Below the pieces are notes generated by a model. That model searched no databases and had not been told where the DNA came from. It saw only the letters and a program-made list of their open reading frames with translations. From assembly GCF_030687295.1 (NCBI RefSeq), contig NZ_CP117425.1, forward strand, positions 4,778,001-4,842,000: a stretch of DNA of 64,000 nucleotides, in the 5' to 3' direction. Of the stretch, positions 26,269 to 34,278 are shown piece by piece. The stretch is from Pseudomonas beijingensis. Lineage in GTDB: Bacteria; Pseudomonadota; Gammaproteobacteria; Pseudomonadales; Pseudomonadaceae. Both the position numbers and the translations under genes were made by a program. Within the stretch, counting starts at the first letter, position 1. The number at the start of each line of letters is the position of its first letter.

Positions 26269-26927
26269 CGACGCTCCTCCACCAGGTAACCGACACCGCG
26301 AATGGTACGGATCAGGTCGGTAGAGAATTTCTTGCGCAGATGATGGATATGCACTTCCAGCGTGTTGCTCTCGGCCTCCTCGCTCCAGCCGTAGAGCAAC
26401 TGCATCAGATGATCACGGGTCATGACGCGACCCGGCGGCGAAAGCAGTTCATGGAGTAGTTGATATTCCTTGGGCGTCAGGGCCACCGGCTTGCCCTGGT
26501 AACTGACTTGCTGGGTGCCGGGGTTCAGGCTGATGCCGGCATGTTCGATCAACGCCTGGGCACGGCCAGCGCTGCGGCGCAGCAGGGCCCTGAGCCGGGC
26601 CTTGAGCTCCGCCAGGTCGAAGGGCTTGACCAGATAGTCGTCAGCCCCGGCGTCCAACCCGGCGATGCGATCCTCGGTGGCATCCCGGGCGGTGAGGATC
26701 AGCACCGGCAAGTTGGAGCCACTGTCACGCAAACGCCGCAACACTTGCAGGCCATCCATGCGTGGCAGGCCAAGATCGAGCACCGCCAGGTCGAAGGTTT
26801 CACTGAGCAGCGAATGCAAGGCGCTGCTACCGTCCTGCAACCAGTCGACGGTATAGCCTTCGCGGCTCAGGGCCTGATGGATACCTTCGCCCAAGGCCAC
26901 GTCATCCTCGATCAGTAATAAACGCAC
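26265..26927 (-). CDS. OmpR/PhoB-family response regulator, QseB-like
   Basis: A 220-residue regulator. The receiver at 1-115 has D51 as phospho-acceptor (AVLDLGLPRMDG) and the lysine in YLVKPFD. The winged-helix DNA-binding domain at about 125-220 has the typical EYQLLHELLSPPGRVMTRDHL and TLEVHIHHLRKKF. Partner kinase: the overlapping gene downstream. It overlaps the TPR gene by 16 bp upstream. Its presence inside the operon, with a candidate direct-repeat box before the operon's first gene, suggests autoregulation. Confidence 0.94.
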   Translation of the reverse strand: MRLLLIEDDVALGEGIHQALSREGYTVDWLQDGSSALHSLLSETFDLAVLDLGLPRMDGLQVLRRLRDSGSNLPVLILTARDATEDRIAGLDAGADDYLVKPFDLAELKARLRALLRRSAGRAQALIEHAGISLNPGTQQVSYQGKPVALTPKEYQLLHELLSPPGRVMTRDHLMQLLYGWSEEAESNTLEVHIHHLRKKFSTDLIRTIRGVGYLVEERR

Positions 26928-27583
26928 ACGCGCTCCTGTCCGCTCAGTTGCTTGTTCACATCCACCAGTAACGCGTCGATCTCCTTGCGGCGCCCGGCAT
27001 CGGCCGTTTCCCGACCCGGCCGCGGCGCTGCCTGCAAGGCTTTTTGCAGCGCCGCCTTGGCTTCGCTATAGCGCTTCTGACGGTAGAGGTGATCGCCCCA
27101 AAAGTACAGGCTGTCGATGCCGTTCGGGTTGAGTTGCAAGGCTTGCTTGAGCAATTGCTCGGCCTTGTCCGAATCGCCGAAACCCAGGGGCCAGCCCGGC
27201 ACCCGGTCGTAGAGTGCGCCGAGGCTGGTGTAGGCCGACCCTTGCAGGGCCTTGGGGTCCAGGGCCAGGGCTTTTTCCAGGTCGCCCTTGGCTTCCTTGA
27301 CCTTGCCCAGTGCGCCGAGCCCACCCTTCGCGCCGGCCCAACTGCTGTTGACGATGCCGGACCAGATCCACGCTTCGGCCACCGATTGGCGCTCCTGCTT
27401 GAACGCCGATGCCTGGACGGAGAGTTTTTCGAACGCATCGGCGCGTTGGCCTTCGGGCACTTCATATTGAATGTGGGCCCAGCGCTGCTGGATGTCGCTG
27501 AGGCGTTGCTGGTCGGCCGCCTCCAACGCCCAGACGCTTTGGCTCAAGGTGCCGATCAATAGGCAAGCGAGGATTCTTTTCAT
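26912..27583 (-). CDS. Exported TPR-repeat protein
   Basis: A 223-residue protein with a signal peptide (KRILACLLIGTLSQSVWALE). Helical repeats follow; LEKALALDPKALQGSAYTSL and LLKQALQLNPNGIDSLYFWG, spaced about 45 residues, are tetratricopeptide units. A third lies near YSEAKAALQKALQAAP. It is likely a periplasmic scaffold. Start 27583 is chosen because it overlaps the SDR stop as ATGA and opens the signal peptide; the much longer open frame reaching 28315 runs antiphase through the SDR gene and is rejected. Its function in the operon is unknown. Confidence 0.88.
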   Translation of the reverse strand: MKRILACLLIGTLSQSVWALEAADQQRLSDIQQRWAHIQYEVPEGQRADAFEKLSVQASAFKQERQSVAEAWIWSGIVNSSWAGAKGGLGALGKVKEAKGDLEKALALDPKALQGSAYTSLGALYDRVPGWPLGFGDSDKAEQLLKQALQLNPNGIDSLYFWGDHLYRQKRYSEAKAALQKALQAAPRPGRETADAGRRKEIDALLVDVNKQLSGQERVCVYY

Positions 27584-28389
27584 GGTTTGAGGTGCTCGTT
27601 TTCGGGTTTGTGACTGAGCCGGCGCACCAGTGGCAATTGCTTGCGCAGGCCACGGTCCACCAGGTTGGGCAGCAGGCTGTTGAGGCCGACGAAAAAACGT
27701 TCGGGCCAGCCCAGATAGAGCTCGCGCCGGTCGCCGATAATGGCGTGGACCACCGCCGCCGCCACGGTTTGCGGGTCGTCGACGTTGGCCTTGAGGGCCT
27801 GGTTGAGCGCGTCGGCCGCCGGACTGTTCATCGCGGTACGGGTGGCCCGGGGCGCCACGTAGAGCACCCCGACGCGGGTGTCGGCCAACTCCCGGCGCAA
27901 GGCCTCGGAAAAACCGCGCAAGGCAAACTTGCTGGCGCAGTAGCTGGCATAGCCCGGGTAGCCGATTGATCCATAGGTCGAACCGACGTTCACCACCATC
28001 GCACTGTCGGCCTGCTTGAGCCGCGGCAAAAACAGTTTGGTCAGGCAGATCGGCGCGCTGATGTTCAGCGCCAGCATGGCGTTGATCTCGCTGTCGTCGA
28101 GTTGTTCGAGCATGGCGAAGTGGTTCACGCCGGCGGCATTGATCAGCAGATTGATGCCGCCCTGGCTCTCGGCGGCGGCCAGTACCTTGCGTCGGTCGGC
28201 GAGGAAGGTCAGGTCGGCTTCGACCCAGCTCAAGTGCTGCGGATAACGTTCCAGCAACGGCTGCAAGGCTTCGCGATGCCTGGCCACGGCCAGTACCTGC
28301 GCGCCACTGGCGCACAGGGCGGCGGCGATGGCCTGGCCGATTCCACCGCTGGCGCCCGTCAGCACGACACGCGCATCACATAGGCGCAT
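27580..28389 (-). CDS. Short-chain dehydrogenase/reductase (SDR)
   Basis: A 269-residue classical SDR. TGASGGIG is at 11-18 (cofactor loop), NAAG near 84-87, the catalytic S137 lies in VGSTYGS and Y150-x3-K154 in YASYCASK. R37 and H38 after the second strand suggest NADP(H). The C-terminal extension has a hydrophobic helix (RFFVGLNSLLPNLV), as in membrane-associated lipid-acting SDRs. ATG 28389 has GGGGAG before it and overlaps the preceding oxidase gene by 14 bp. It probably reduces a ketone or aldehyde formed within the operon's pathway. Confidence 0.93.
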   Translation of the reverse strand: MRLCDARVVLTGASGGIGQAIAAALCASGAQVLAVARHREALQPLLERYPQHLSWVEADLTFLADRRKVLAAAESQGGINLLINAAGVNHFAMLEQLDDSEINAMLALNISAPICLTKLFLPRLKQADSAMVVNVGSTYGSIGYPGYASYCASKFALRGFSEALRRELADTRVGVLYVAPRATRTAMNSPAADALNQALKANVDDPQTVAAAVVHAIIGDRRELYLGWPERFFVGLNSLLPNLVDRGLRKQLPLVRRLSHKPENEHLKP

Positions 28390-29050
28390 GTTCATGCTCC
28401 CCGTCACGAGGCAAGCCCCGGAACATGTCGGTGTACAACCGGTACACCACCTTGGAGGCATGGATCACCGCAGCCTGGTCCGCCGGAGCGTCCAACCGGT
28501 TCATCAAGCCGCGATAGGTTTGCATATGCTCGATGTCCAGCGAACCATGGGAGCTGAGGTAACTGAACGCCGTGGCTGGCAACTCCAGGCGCTGGCGGAT
28601 GCTGTCGGCGGCATGGGTCGCCAGGGCGATACTGGTTCCCTCCAGCACATTGACCATGCCGAACAGGCCGACCGGGTTGCCTCGGGCGATCAAGTCGTAG
28701 AGGTAACTGACCATCAATTCGATGGGCAACGATGGCTGGCCGTTGCGCACCGCGTCCTGATCGCCACCGCACACGGCGATGTCATCCAGCACCCATTGCT
28801 CGTGGCCGTACTCTTCGTCGATGTATTCGCACACGGCCTTGCGCAGCCATTCCAGATGGGTTGGCAGGCGCGCTCCGCACGCCATCATCAACGGCACCGT
28901 ATGGCGCACGTGGTAATACGCCTGGACCAGGAAACCCCGATAACTATTCAGGCTGACCTGGCCGTTGAGAGCGTCACGGATGATCGGCAGATTGAACAGG
29001 GTCTGACGCTCTTGCTGGGTAGCTGCTTGCAACGTGTCAAAAAAACTCAT
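28376..29050 (-). CDS. Haem-oxygenase-like diiron oxidase (HDO/TenA-fold, UndA-like)
   Basis: A 224-residue all-helical protein of the TenA/haem-oxygenase fold. It has three histidines and three carboxylates in HDO spacing: E80 and H83 in DEEYGHEQ, E137 in NVLEGTS, and H168, D172 and H175 in HGSLDIEH. This E-x2-H, E, H-x3-D-x2-H pattern is that of iron-dependent oxidases such as UndA (fatty-acid decarboxylation to 1-undecene) rather than thiaminases, which lack it. It overlaps the AMP-ligase stop by 4 bp. A reaction on an activated or free carboxylic acid is the natural guess. Confidence 0.85.
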   Translation of the reverse strand: MSFFDTLQAATQQERQTLFNLPIIRDALNGQVSLNSYRGFLVQAYYHVRHTVPLMMACGARLPTHLEWLRKAVCEYIDEEYGHEQWVLDDIAVCGGDQDAVRNGQPSLPIELMVSYLYDLIARGNPVGLFGMVNVLEGTSIALATHAADSIRQRLELPATAFSYLSSHGSLDIEHMQTYRGLMNRLDAPADQAAVIHASKVVYRLYTDMFRGLPRDGEHEHAPM

Positions 29051-30528
29051 GATGGGGATTCCTCGGACAAGACAGGTGAAGTGAGCTGCGCCCGGTACCG
29101 CTCCACGATGGCTTCCCGGCGTGGCCGGCCATTGGCGGTGAGCATGCCGTTGGCAGTGCTGAAGGGTTGGTCCAGACGTGTCCAGCGATGGACCCGTGCG
29201 TAATCGGGCAGCGTGTCGTTGGCCTTGGCCACGGCCAGTTCGAGCGCTTGATCCGTACAGTCGGCGCGGGCGGGCCAGAGCAACCCATGGTTGTGCGGCA
29301 AGGCTTCGCCATAAACGAAGGCCTGGGCGACGTCACCGCCTTGGGTCAGTTCGGCTTCCACCCATTCGGGGTTCACGTTGCGACCGAAACTGGTCACGAA
29401 TTGGTGTTTCTTGCGACCGCGCAGGTAAAGGAAACCGTCTGCGTCAAACTCGCCCAGGTCGCCGCTGGGCCACCATTCGCTGGCGTGCGGTGGCTCACCC
29501 AGGTAACCGAGCAGCGTCGAGCCCTTGATCAGGACTTCGCCGTCATCGGCCAAGCGGACCTTCACATGGGGCAGCGGCTGACCGACACTGCCGGCACGAT
29601 GAGCCTGTGGCCGATTGAGGCACACCACCGAGGCGCATTCCGACAGTCCATAACCCTCAAACACCGGCAGGCCGACGCGCTGGGCCCGTTGCAACAAATC
29701 ATGGGACACCCGTGCCCCGCCGACGGCGGCGAATCGCACGATGTGCGGGTTGAACGCCCTCTGCTCAGCGGCCGTGACCAACATCAACAGCAGTTGCGGA
29801 ACCAGGATCAGACTCTGCGCCCGACGCTCGGCCAGGCATCCCAGCAGGCGCGTCGAATCGACCCCGCTCGCGCCCTGGATGCCGAGGTTCTTCTGGCTGG
29901 GCAGGCTCAGCATGGCACCGGCATACAGCGCCGCGTAGCAGCCAAGGTTTTCCAGCAGAATCGCCAGGGGCAGCAATGCCAAGTGATGCCTGGCCTCGAC
30001 CGGTTGGCTGGCCTGCTCCAGTTCACGGGCCACCCGCAACAGGCTGTCGGCGCTCAGGCAGACGCCTTTGGGCGTGCCGGTGGTACCGGAGGTGAACGTC
30101 AACTTGGCGGTGCCTGCCGGCAGACGACTCGGCCCGTCGAAATGCCGCCGCCAGAACTCGCCACTGTGCTGGTATCCGGCAGCTTGCAGTTCCGCTTCGA
30201 ACGCAGGCTCGGCAATCACCCGCTCGGCCTGGCTCTGCTCCAGACAGTGGCGACGTTGAGCCTGGCTGAAAAAACCGGGCAGGATGACGCAGACCAGCCC
30301 TTCAAACAGCGCGGCAAGGTCCCAGAGCATCGCTTCGATGCCGTTGTCCAGGGCCAGGGCGACAACGCTGATGTGTTCATCGCGCAGGCGTTGCTGGCGG
30401 TACACCACTTCGGAGTAAAGCGTTGCGTAGTCGAGCTGCGAACCGTCGCCCCACAACGCAATAGCGTGGCCCCTGCGCTCGGCATGCCCACGCAAGGTGC
30501 GCTTGAACCGTTCCACCTCAGGCGACAT
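29047..30528 (-). CDS. AMP-forming acyl ligase/adenylating enzyme
   Basis: A 493-residue ANL-superfamily protein. The phosphate loop TSGTTGTPKG is at 146-155. YGLSECASVV, then SGDLGEFDADGFLYLRGRKK are the later core motifs. At the C-terminus the usual catalytic lysine region reads NGMLTANGRPRREAI, so an arginine seems to stand where a lysine is expected; this is by-eye alignment. It is shorter than typical acyl-CoA synthetases by about 50 residues. ATG 30528 overlaps the preceding gene by 11 bp. It most likely adenylates a carboxylic acid as the operon's first chemical step. Confidence 0.9.
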   Translation of the reverse strand: MSPEVERFKRTLRGHAERRGHAIALWGDGSQLDYATLYSEVVYRQQRLRDEHISVVALALDNGIEAMLWDLAALFEGLVCVILPGFFSQAQRRHCLEQSQAERVIAEPAFEAELQAAGYQHSGEFWRRHFDGPSRLPAGTAKLTFTSGTTGTPKGVCLSADSLLRVARELEQASQPVEARHHLALLPLAILLENLGCYAALYAGAMLSLPSQKNLGIQGASGVDSTRLLGCLAERRAQSLILVPQLLLMLVTAAEQRAFNPHIVRFAAVGGARVSHDLLQRAQRVGLPVFEGYGLSECASVVCLNRPQAHRAGSVGQPLPHVKVRLADDGEVLIKGSTLLGYLGEPPHASEWWPSGDLGEFDADGFLYLRGRKKHQFVTSFGRNVNPEWVEAELTQGGDVAQAFVYGEALPHNHGLLWPARADCTDQALELAVAKANDTLPDYARVHRWTRLDQPFSTANGMLTANGRPRREAIVERYRAQLTSPVLSEESPS

Positions 30529-31195
30529 GGCTGGTTTCTCCGAGGTCCGTGGGCAGTCCCAGTCGATTGAACAAGCCGGTATTGCGCAGATGAATAAAAC
30601 CGGCGCGAATGTTTCCGACATGAACCCACGGCTGGCTTTCGTAGTAACGACCCCAAAGGTGACGGTCCTCGCCGAGGCGTTGCGGGTCGGCCGGGCACAG
30701 GGTCACGGGCTTGAGGCCCAGGCGGTGGAAGCTGTTGACCAGACCGACGTTGCCGGTGAACGCAACCCACTCCAGGCCGCCCATGGCCAACAGATAAGTG
30801 ATCGCGATAATGCTCAGCCGGGCGCTGCCCGTGTCACTGGCGGCCAGGTTGCCGACCTCGACGATGGCGGCGCGGTCCACCGGCCGGTCGGCGGCGGCGC
30901 TGATCAAAGGCTCGATGGGGCTGTCCAGATAACGCTCGAGAAACAGCGGTCCCTGGGCGGCCCGGCGCACGCCAGCCGCAGCGCAGAGCGTGCCGTGCAC
31001 ATCGTCGAGCCCGAACAACTCTGGCATGAAGTGACGAATGTCGGCGCCATGGACGTGGCGAAAACGCTGCTGGATGAACGCTTCGAACTCAGCCCGCCGA
31101 GGTTGTCCCGGCAAGGCTCGGTGCAAATGGCGAGCCGGCAGCCCGGCGTCACCGAAGACCAGCGGCAAGTGAATATTCCAGTCAAAATCGGGCAT
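30518..31195 (-). CDS. Thermostable-hemolysin-family protein
   Basis: A 225-residue protein. The pattern RFRHVHGADIRHFMPELFGL, then GPLFLERYLDSPIEPLIS and AIVEVGNLAASDTGSARLSI, is that of the T_hemolysin family, named after the delta-VPH protein of Vibrio. The family's biochemical activity is unclear; the sequence has no signal peptide, and the layout looks GNAT-like, so an acyl-transfer role may be truer than a pore-forming one. It is the first gene of the overlapping operon and the one nearest the promoter region at 31196-31442. Confidence 0.85.
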   Translation of the reverse strand: MPDFDWNIHLPLVFGDAGLPARHLHRALPGQPRRAEFEAFIQQRFRHVHGADIRHFMPELFGLDDVHGTLCAAAGVRRAAQGPLFLERYLDSPIEPLISAAADRPVDRAAIVEVGNLAASDTGSARLSIIAITYLLAMGGLEWVAFTGNVGLVNSFHRLGLKPVTLCPADPQRLGEDRHLWGRYYESQPWVHVGNIRAGFIHLRNTGLFNRLGLPTDLGETSHVA

Positions 31196-31244
31196 GGCGC
31201 AACGTTCTCCCTCGGGCTATTGGGGAGAAGTATCGAGGCCGTTT

Positions 31245-31261
31245 CTTAACGAAGTCTGAAG
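31245..31261 (-). promoter_or_regulatory. Candidate QseB/PmrA-type direct-repeat box
   Basis: On the minus strand the bases read CTTCAG-ACTTC-GTTAAG: two 6-bp half-sites in 11-bp phase, each one mismatch from the CTTAAG used by PmrA/QseB-type regulators. It lies 50-66 bp before the first gene of the operon that encodes the QseB-like regulator. It is a weak match, so only a candidate. Confidence 0.3.
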
Positions 31262-31442
31262 ATGGGAAGTTTGCGCACGCTTGAAAAAAAGTCCGATCAA
31301 ACATGGGCTGCCCTTGTTCGTTCTTCCGTAGTACAGTAAGCAAAACCCGATAAATATCCACCTTGAGATGACCTGAAGTGCCAGGCCCCACCGTCAATGG
31401 ACCCGGACACCCCCGTCATCCTTCCACCGCGGCGGTAACTGC

Positions 31443-33149
31443 ATGATCGACATCACCGAAGTTTCCATTGCCCAACTGCGCGCCGCGCTGGAATCGGGCC
31501 AGACCACGGCGGTAGCGCTTGTCCAGGCCTACCTCGCCAGGATCGATGCCTACGACGGCCCCGACACGCCCACCGCCCTCAACGCGGTGGTGGTGCGCAA
31601 CCCGGATGCGCTGAAGGAAGCGCAGGCCTCCGATGCCCGTCGGGCCAGCGGCCAGACCCTCGGCCCGCTCGACGGCATTCCCTATACGGCCAAGGACAGT
31701 TATCTGGTCAAGGGGCTCACCGCCGCTTCCGGAAGCCCGGCGTTCAAGGACCTGGTGGCCTATCGCGATGCGTTCACCATCGAACGGCTGCGCGCCGCCG
31801 GAGCCATCTGCCTGGGCAAGACCAACATGCCCCCCATGGCCAACGGCGGGATGCAGCGCGGGGTGTATGGCCGTGCGGAAAGCCCGTACAACGGCGACTA
31901 CCTCACAGCGCCCTTTGCCTCCGGCTCCTCGAACGGTGCAGGCACGGCAACCGCCGCCAGTTTCGCGGCATTCGGCCTTGCCGAAGAAACCTGGTCGAGC
32001 GGACGCGGCCCGGCGTCGAACAACGGCCTGTGCGCCTACACGCCGTCGCGTGGGGTGATTTCGGTGCGCGGCAACTGGCCGTTGACGCCGACCATGGACG
32101 TCGTCGTGCCCTTCGCCAGGACCATGGCCGACTTGCTCGAAGTGCTCGACGTGGTGGTCGCCGAGGACCCGGACACCCGTGGCGACCTGTGGCGCCTGCA
32201 ACCCTGGGTGCCGATTCCGAGCGTCGACTCGGTTCGTCCCGCCTCATATCCGAGCCTTGCCAGCAACCCGGGGGCGCTGGCCGGCATTCGGTTCGGCGTG
32301 CCACGGATGTACATCAACGCTGACCCTGAAGCCGGCACGGCCGAGGCCCCCGGCATCGGCGGCCCGACGGGGCAGCGAATCATCACCCGCGCCTCGGTGA
32401 TCGACCTTTGGGAACAAGCCCGCAAGGCCCTGGAGGCTTGTGGCGCCGAAGTGGTCGAGGTGGATTTCCCGCTGGTGTCCAACTGCGAGGGCGATCGTCC
32501 CGGCGCACCGACGGTGTTCACCCGCGGCCTGGTGTCCAAGGAGTTCCTGCACCATGAACTGTGGGACCTGTCGGCCTGGGCATTCGATGATTTCCTGCGG
32601 GCCAACGGTGATCCGACGTTGAACTGCCTGGCCGATGTCGACGGACCGAAGATCTTTCCCCACGACCCCGGCACCCTGCCCAACCGGGAGGACGATCTGG
32701 CCGCCGGCATGGATGAATACGTGAACATGGCCCAACGTGGCATCACGCCCTGGGACCAGATCCCCACACTGCCCGACGGGTTGCGGGGGCTTGAAGCGAC
32801 CCGCCGGATCGATCTGGAAGACTGGATGGAGCGGCTGGGCCTGGACGCGGTGATCTTCCCGACCGTCGCCGACGTCGGGCCGGCGGATGCGGATATCAAT
32901 CCGGAATCTGCCGATATCGCCTGGAGCAACGGAGTCTGGGTCGCCAATGGCAACCTCGCCATCCGCCACCTGGGCGTCCCCACTGTCACCGTGCCAATGG
33001 GCGTCATGGCAGACATCGGCATGCCCGTCGGGCTGACATTCGCCGGGCGTGCCTATGATGATTCGAAGCTGTTGCAACTGGCGTCGGCGTTCGAGTCGAT
33101 TGGCTCCAAGCGCCTGGTCCCGCCTCGGACACCGCCGTTGTCGGCTTGA
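31443..33149 (+). CDS. Amidase-signature hydrolase
   Basis: A 568-residue cytoplasmic amidase. The Ser-cisSer-Lys triad is visible as K84 in YTAKDS, the cis-serine in GSSNG (161-165) and the nucleophile S186 in TWSSGR. The usual GG before the nucleophile is replaced by WS, the form seen in a large amidase subfamily. The C-terminus has the normal GNLAIRHLGVPTVTVPMG and GLTFAGRAYDD. It is divergent from the hemolysin-like operon but shares no obvious function. Substrate unknown. Confidence 0.92.
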   Translation: MIDITEVSIAQLRAALESGQTTAVALVQAYLARIDAYDGPDTPTALNAVVVRNPDALKEAQASDARRASGQTLGPLDGIPYTAKDSYLVKGLTAASGSPAFKDLVAYRDAFTIERLRAAGAICLGKTNMPPMANGGMQRGVYGRAESPYNGDYLTAPFASGSSNGAGTATAASFAAFGLAEETWSSGRGPASNNGLCAYTPSRGVISVRGNWPLTPTMDVVVPFARTMADLLEVLDVVVAEDPDTRGDLWRLQPWVPIPSVDSVRPASYPSLASNPGALAGIRFGVPRMYINADPEAGTAEAPGIGGPTGQRIITRASVIDLWEQARKALEACGAEVVEVDFPLVSNCEGDRPGAPTVFTRGLVSKEFLHHELWDLSAWAFDDFLRANGDPTLNCLADVDGPKIFPHDPGTLPNREDDLAAGMDEYVNMAQRGITPWDQIPTLPDGLRGLEATRRIDLEDWMERLGLDAVIFPTVADVGPADADINPESADIAWSNGVWVANGNLAIRHLGVPTVTVPMGVMADIGMPVGLTFAGRAYDDSKLLQLASAFESIGSKRLVPPRTPPLSA

Positions 33150-33175
33150 TCCGGTCATTGGGGCTGGTCTTGGGG

Positions 33176-33335
33176 CTGCTGCGCAGCCCAGCGGGAGCAA
33201 GCTCCCTCGCCACAGGGGTTCAGCTGGGTGACAGAGTGGACCATTCAAACGCCACCCTAGCCACAATTGCCCTCGGGTATTGCACCTGCGGGCTTTTGTG
33301 GCGAGGGAGCTTGCTCCCGCTGGACTGCGCAGCAG
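33176..33335. repeat. Inverted REP-like pair, second type
   Basis: CAGCGGGAGCAAGCTCCCTC at about 33188 and GAGGGAGCTTGCTCCCGCTG at about 33304 are inverted copies with a shared CTGCGCAG flank. The core GGGAGCTTGCTCCC differs from the REP type elsewhere in the window (GGGAGCGAGCTTGCTCGC). The pair separates convergent amidase and LysR genes. Confidence 0.8.
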
Positions 33336-33349
33336 TCCCTTGACCGGTT

Positions 33350-34204
33350 CTAGAGCCGGAAATACTGCTGCATGGCACGGGCAAGCAGGCTCACGGCTTC
33401 GTCACCCTGTGACGCCTGGTCTCGCATGAACACCACCTCATGCTCCGCGATCACCGGCAGGCCTTCGAGGATCCGCATGGCATCCGTCACCCGCGCCCGG
33501 TCTATCAGGCTGATCGCCAGCCCAGCCTCCACGCAGGCCTTGACGGCCTGGTTGGAGGGGCTTTCCAGGACGATGCGGGTCTTGCGCCCACTTTGCCTGA
33601 GGGCCTCCATCATCGCTTGCCGATAAGGGCATTGCGCCGCATGTACCGCCAGCGGCAGCGGCTCCATCGAGGCCGCCATCGTGTGGGCCGGCCCGACCCA
33701 GACCGGGGTGGTGGACACCAGTACTTGCGCCTCTGCACTCATCTGTCCCTTCGGTTGGGCAACAACCGCCGCCTGGAGCTTGCCGCGCCGCACCAGGTCC
33801 CGTAGCGCATAGCTTGGCGCGGTCTTGAGCTCCAGCACCACGTTGGGCCACGCGGCGGCGAAAGTCGGGAGGATGTCGCGGATGACATGGTCTGCGTATT
33901 CATCCGGCACCCCCAAGGTGATGCGTCCCGCCAAACGGGTTCCGTGCAGGTCGGCCAGCACCCGGTCATGGGTGCTCAGCAGCTCCGCCGTCGCCACGAG
34001 CAGACGCTTGCCCAACGCGGTGAGGGACACCGACTGATTGTCCCGGTTGAGCAACCGCCCGCCAGCGACCGCTTCCAGACGCTGGATATGCACGCTGACC
34101 GCCGCCGGGCTTTTGTGCAGTTGCTCTGCCGCCGCACTGAATTTCCCGATTCGTGCCACCGCATGAAAAGTACGTATCAAGTCGATCTCGAGTATGGCCG
34201 TCAT
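33350..34204 (-). CDS. LysR-family transcriptional regulator
   Basis: A 284-residue regulator with the LysR helix-turn-helix at about 5-65 (FHAVARIGKFSAAAEQLHKS and VSVHIQRLEAVAGGRLL) and a two-lobed effector domain. It is divergent from the EamA-type exporter 74 bp away, which is the classical arrangement for control of a divergent transporter. The intervening DNA is A/T-rich and contains the ATG-proximal CTGATGCATTACATTTTGA. Confidence 0.93.
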   Translation of the reverse strand: MTAILEIDLIRTFHAVARIGKFSAAAEQLHKSPAAVSVHIQRLEAVAGGRLLNRDNQSVSLTALGKRLLVATAELLSTHDRVLADLHGTRLAGRITLGVPDEYADHVIRDILPTFAAAWPNVVLELKTAPSYALRDLVRRGKLQAAVVAQPKGQMSAEAQVLVSTTPVWVGPAHTMAASMEPLPLAVHAAQCPYRQAMMEALRQSGRKTRIVLESPSNQAVKACVEAGLAISLIDRARVTDAMRILEGLPVIAEHEVVFMRDQASQGDEAVSLLARAMQQYFRL

Positions 34205-34278
34205 GATTCAATCTTCGTGAACAACTGATGCATTACATTTTGATTTATTAGATTAGCCGGGTTTCGTAGCCTGTGGGC

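Noticed and set aside
26912..28315. Single 467-residue minus-strand ORF including the TPR protein
   Set aside because: Its first half runs out of phase through the SDR gene, which has all catalytic residues. The TPR signal peptide starts at 27583 with an ATGA overlap.
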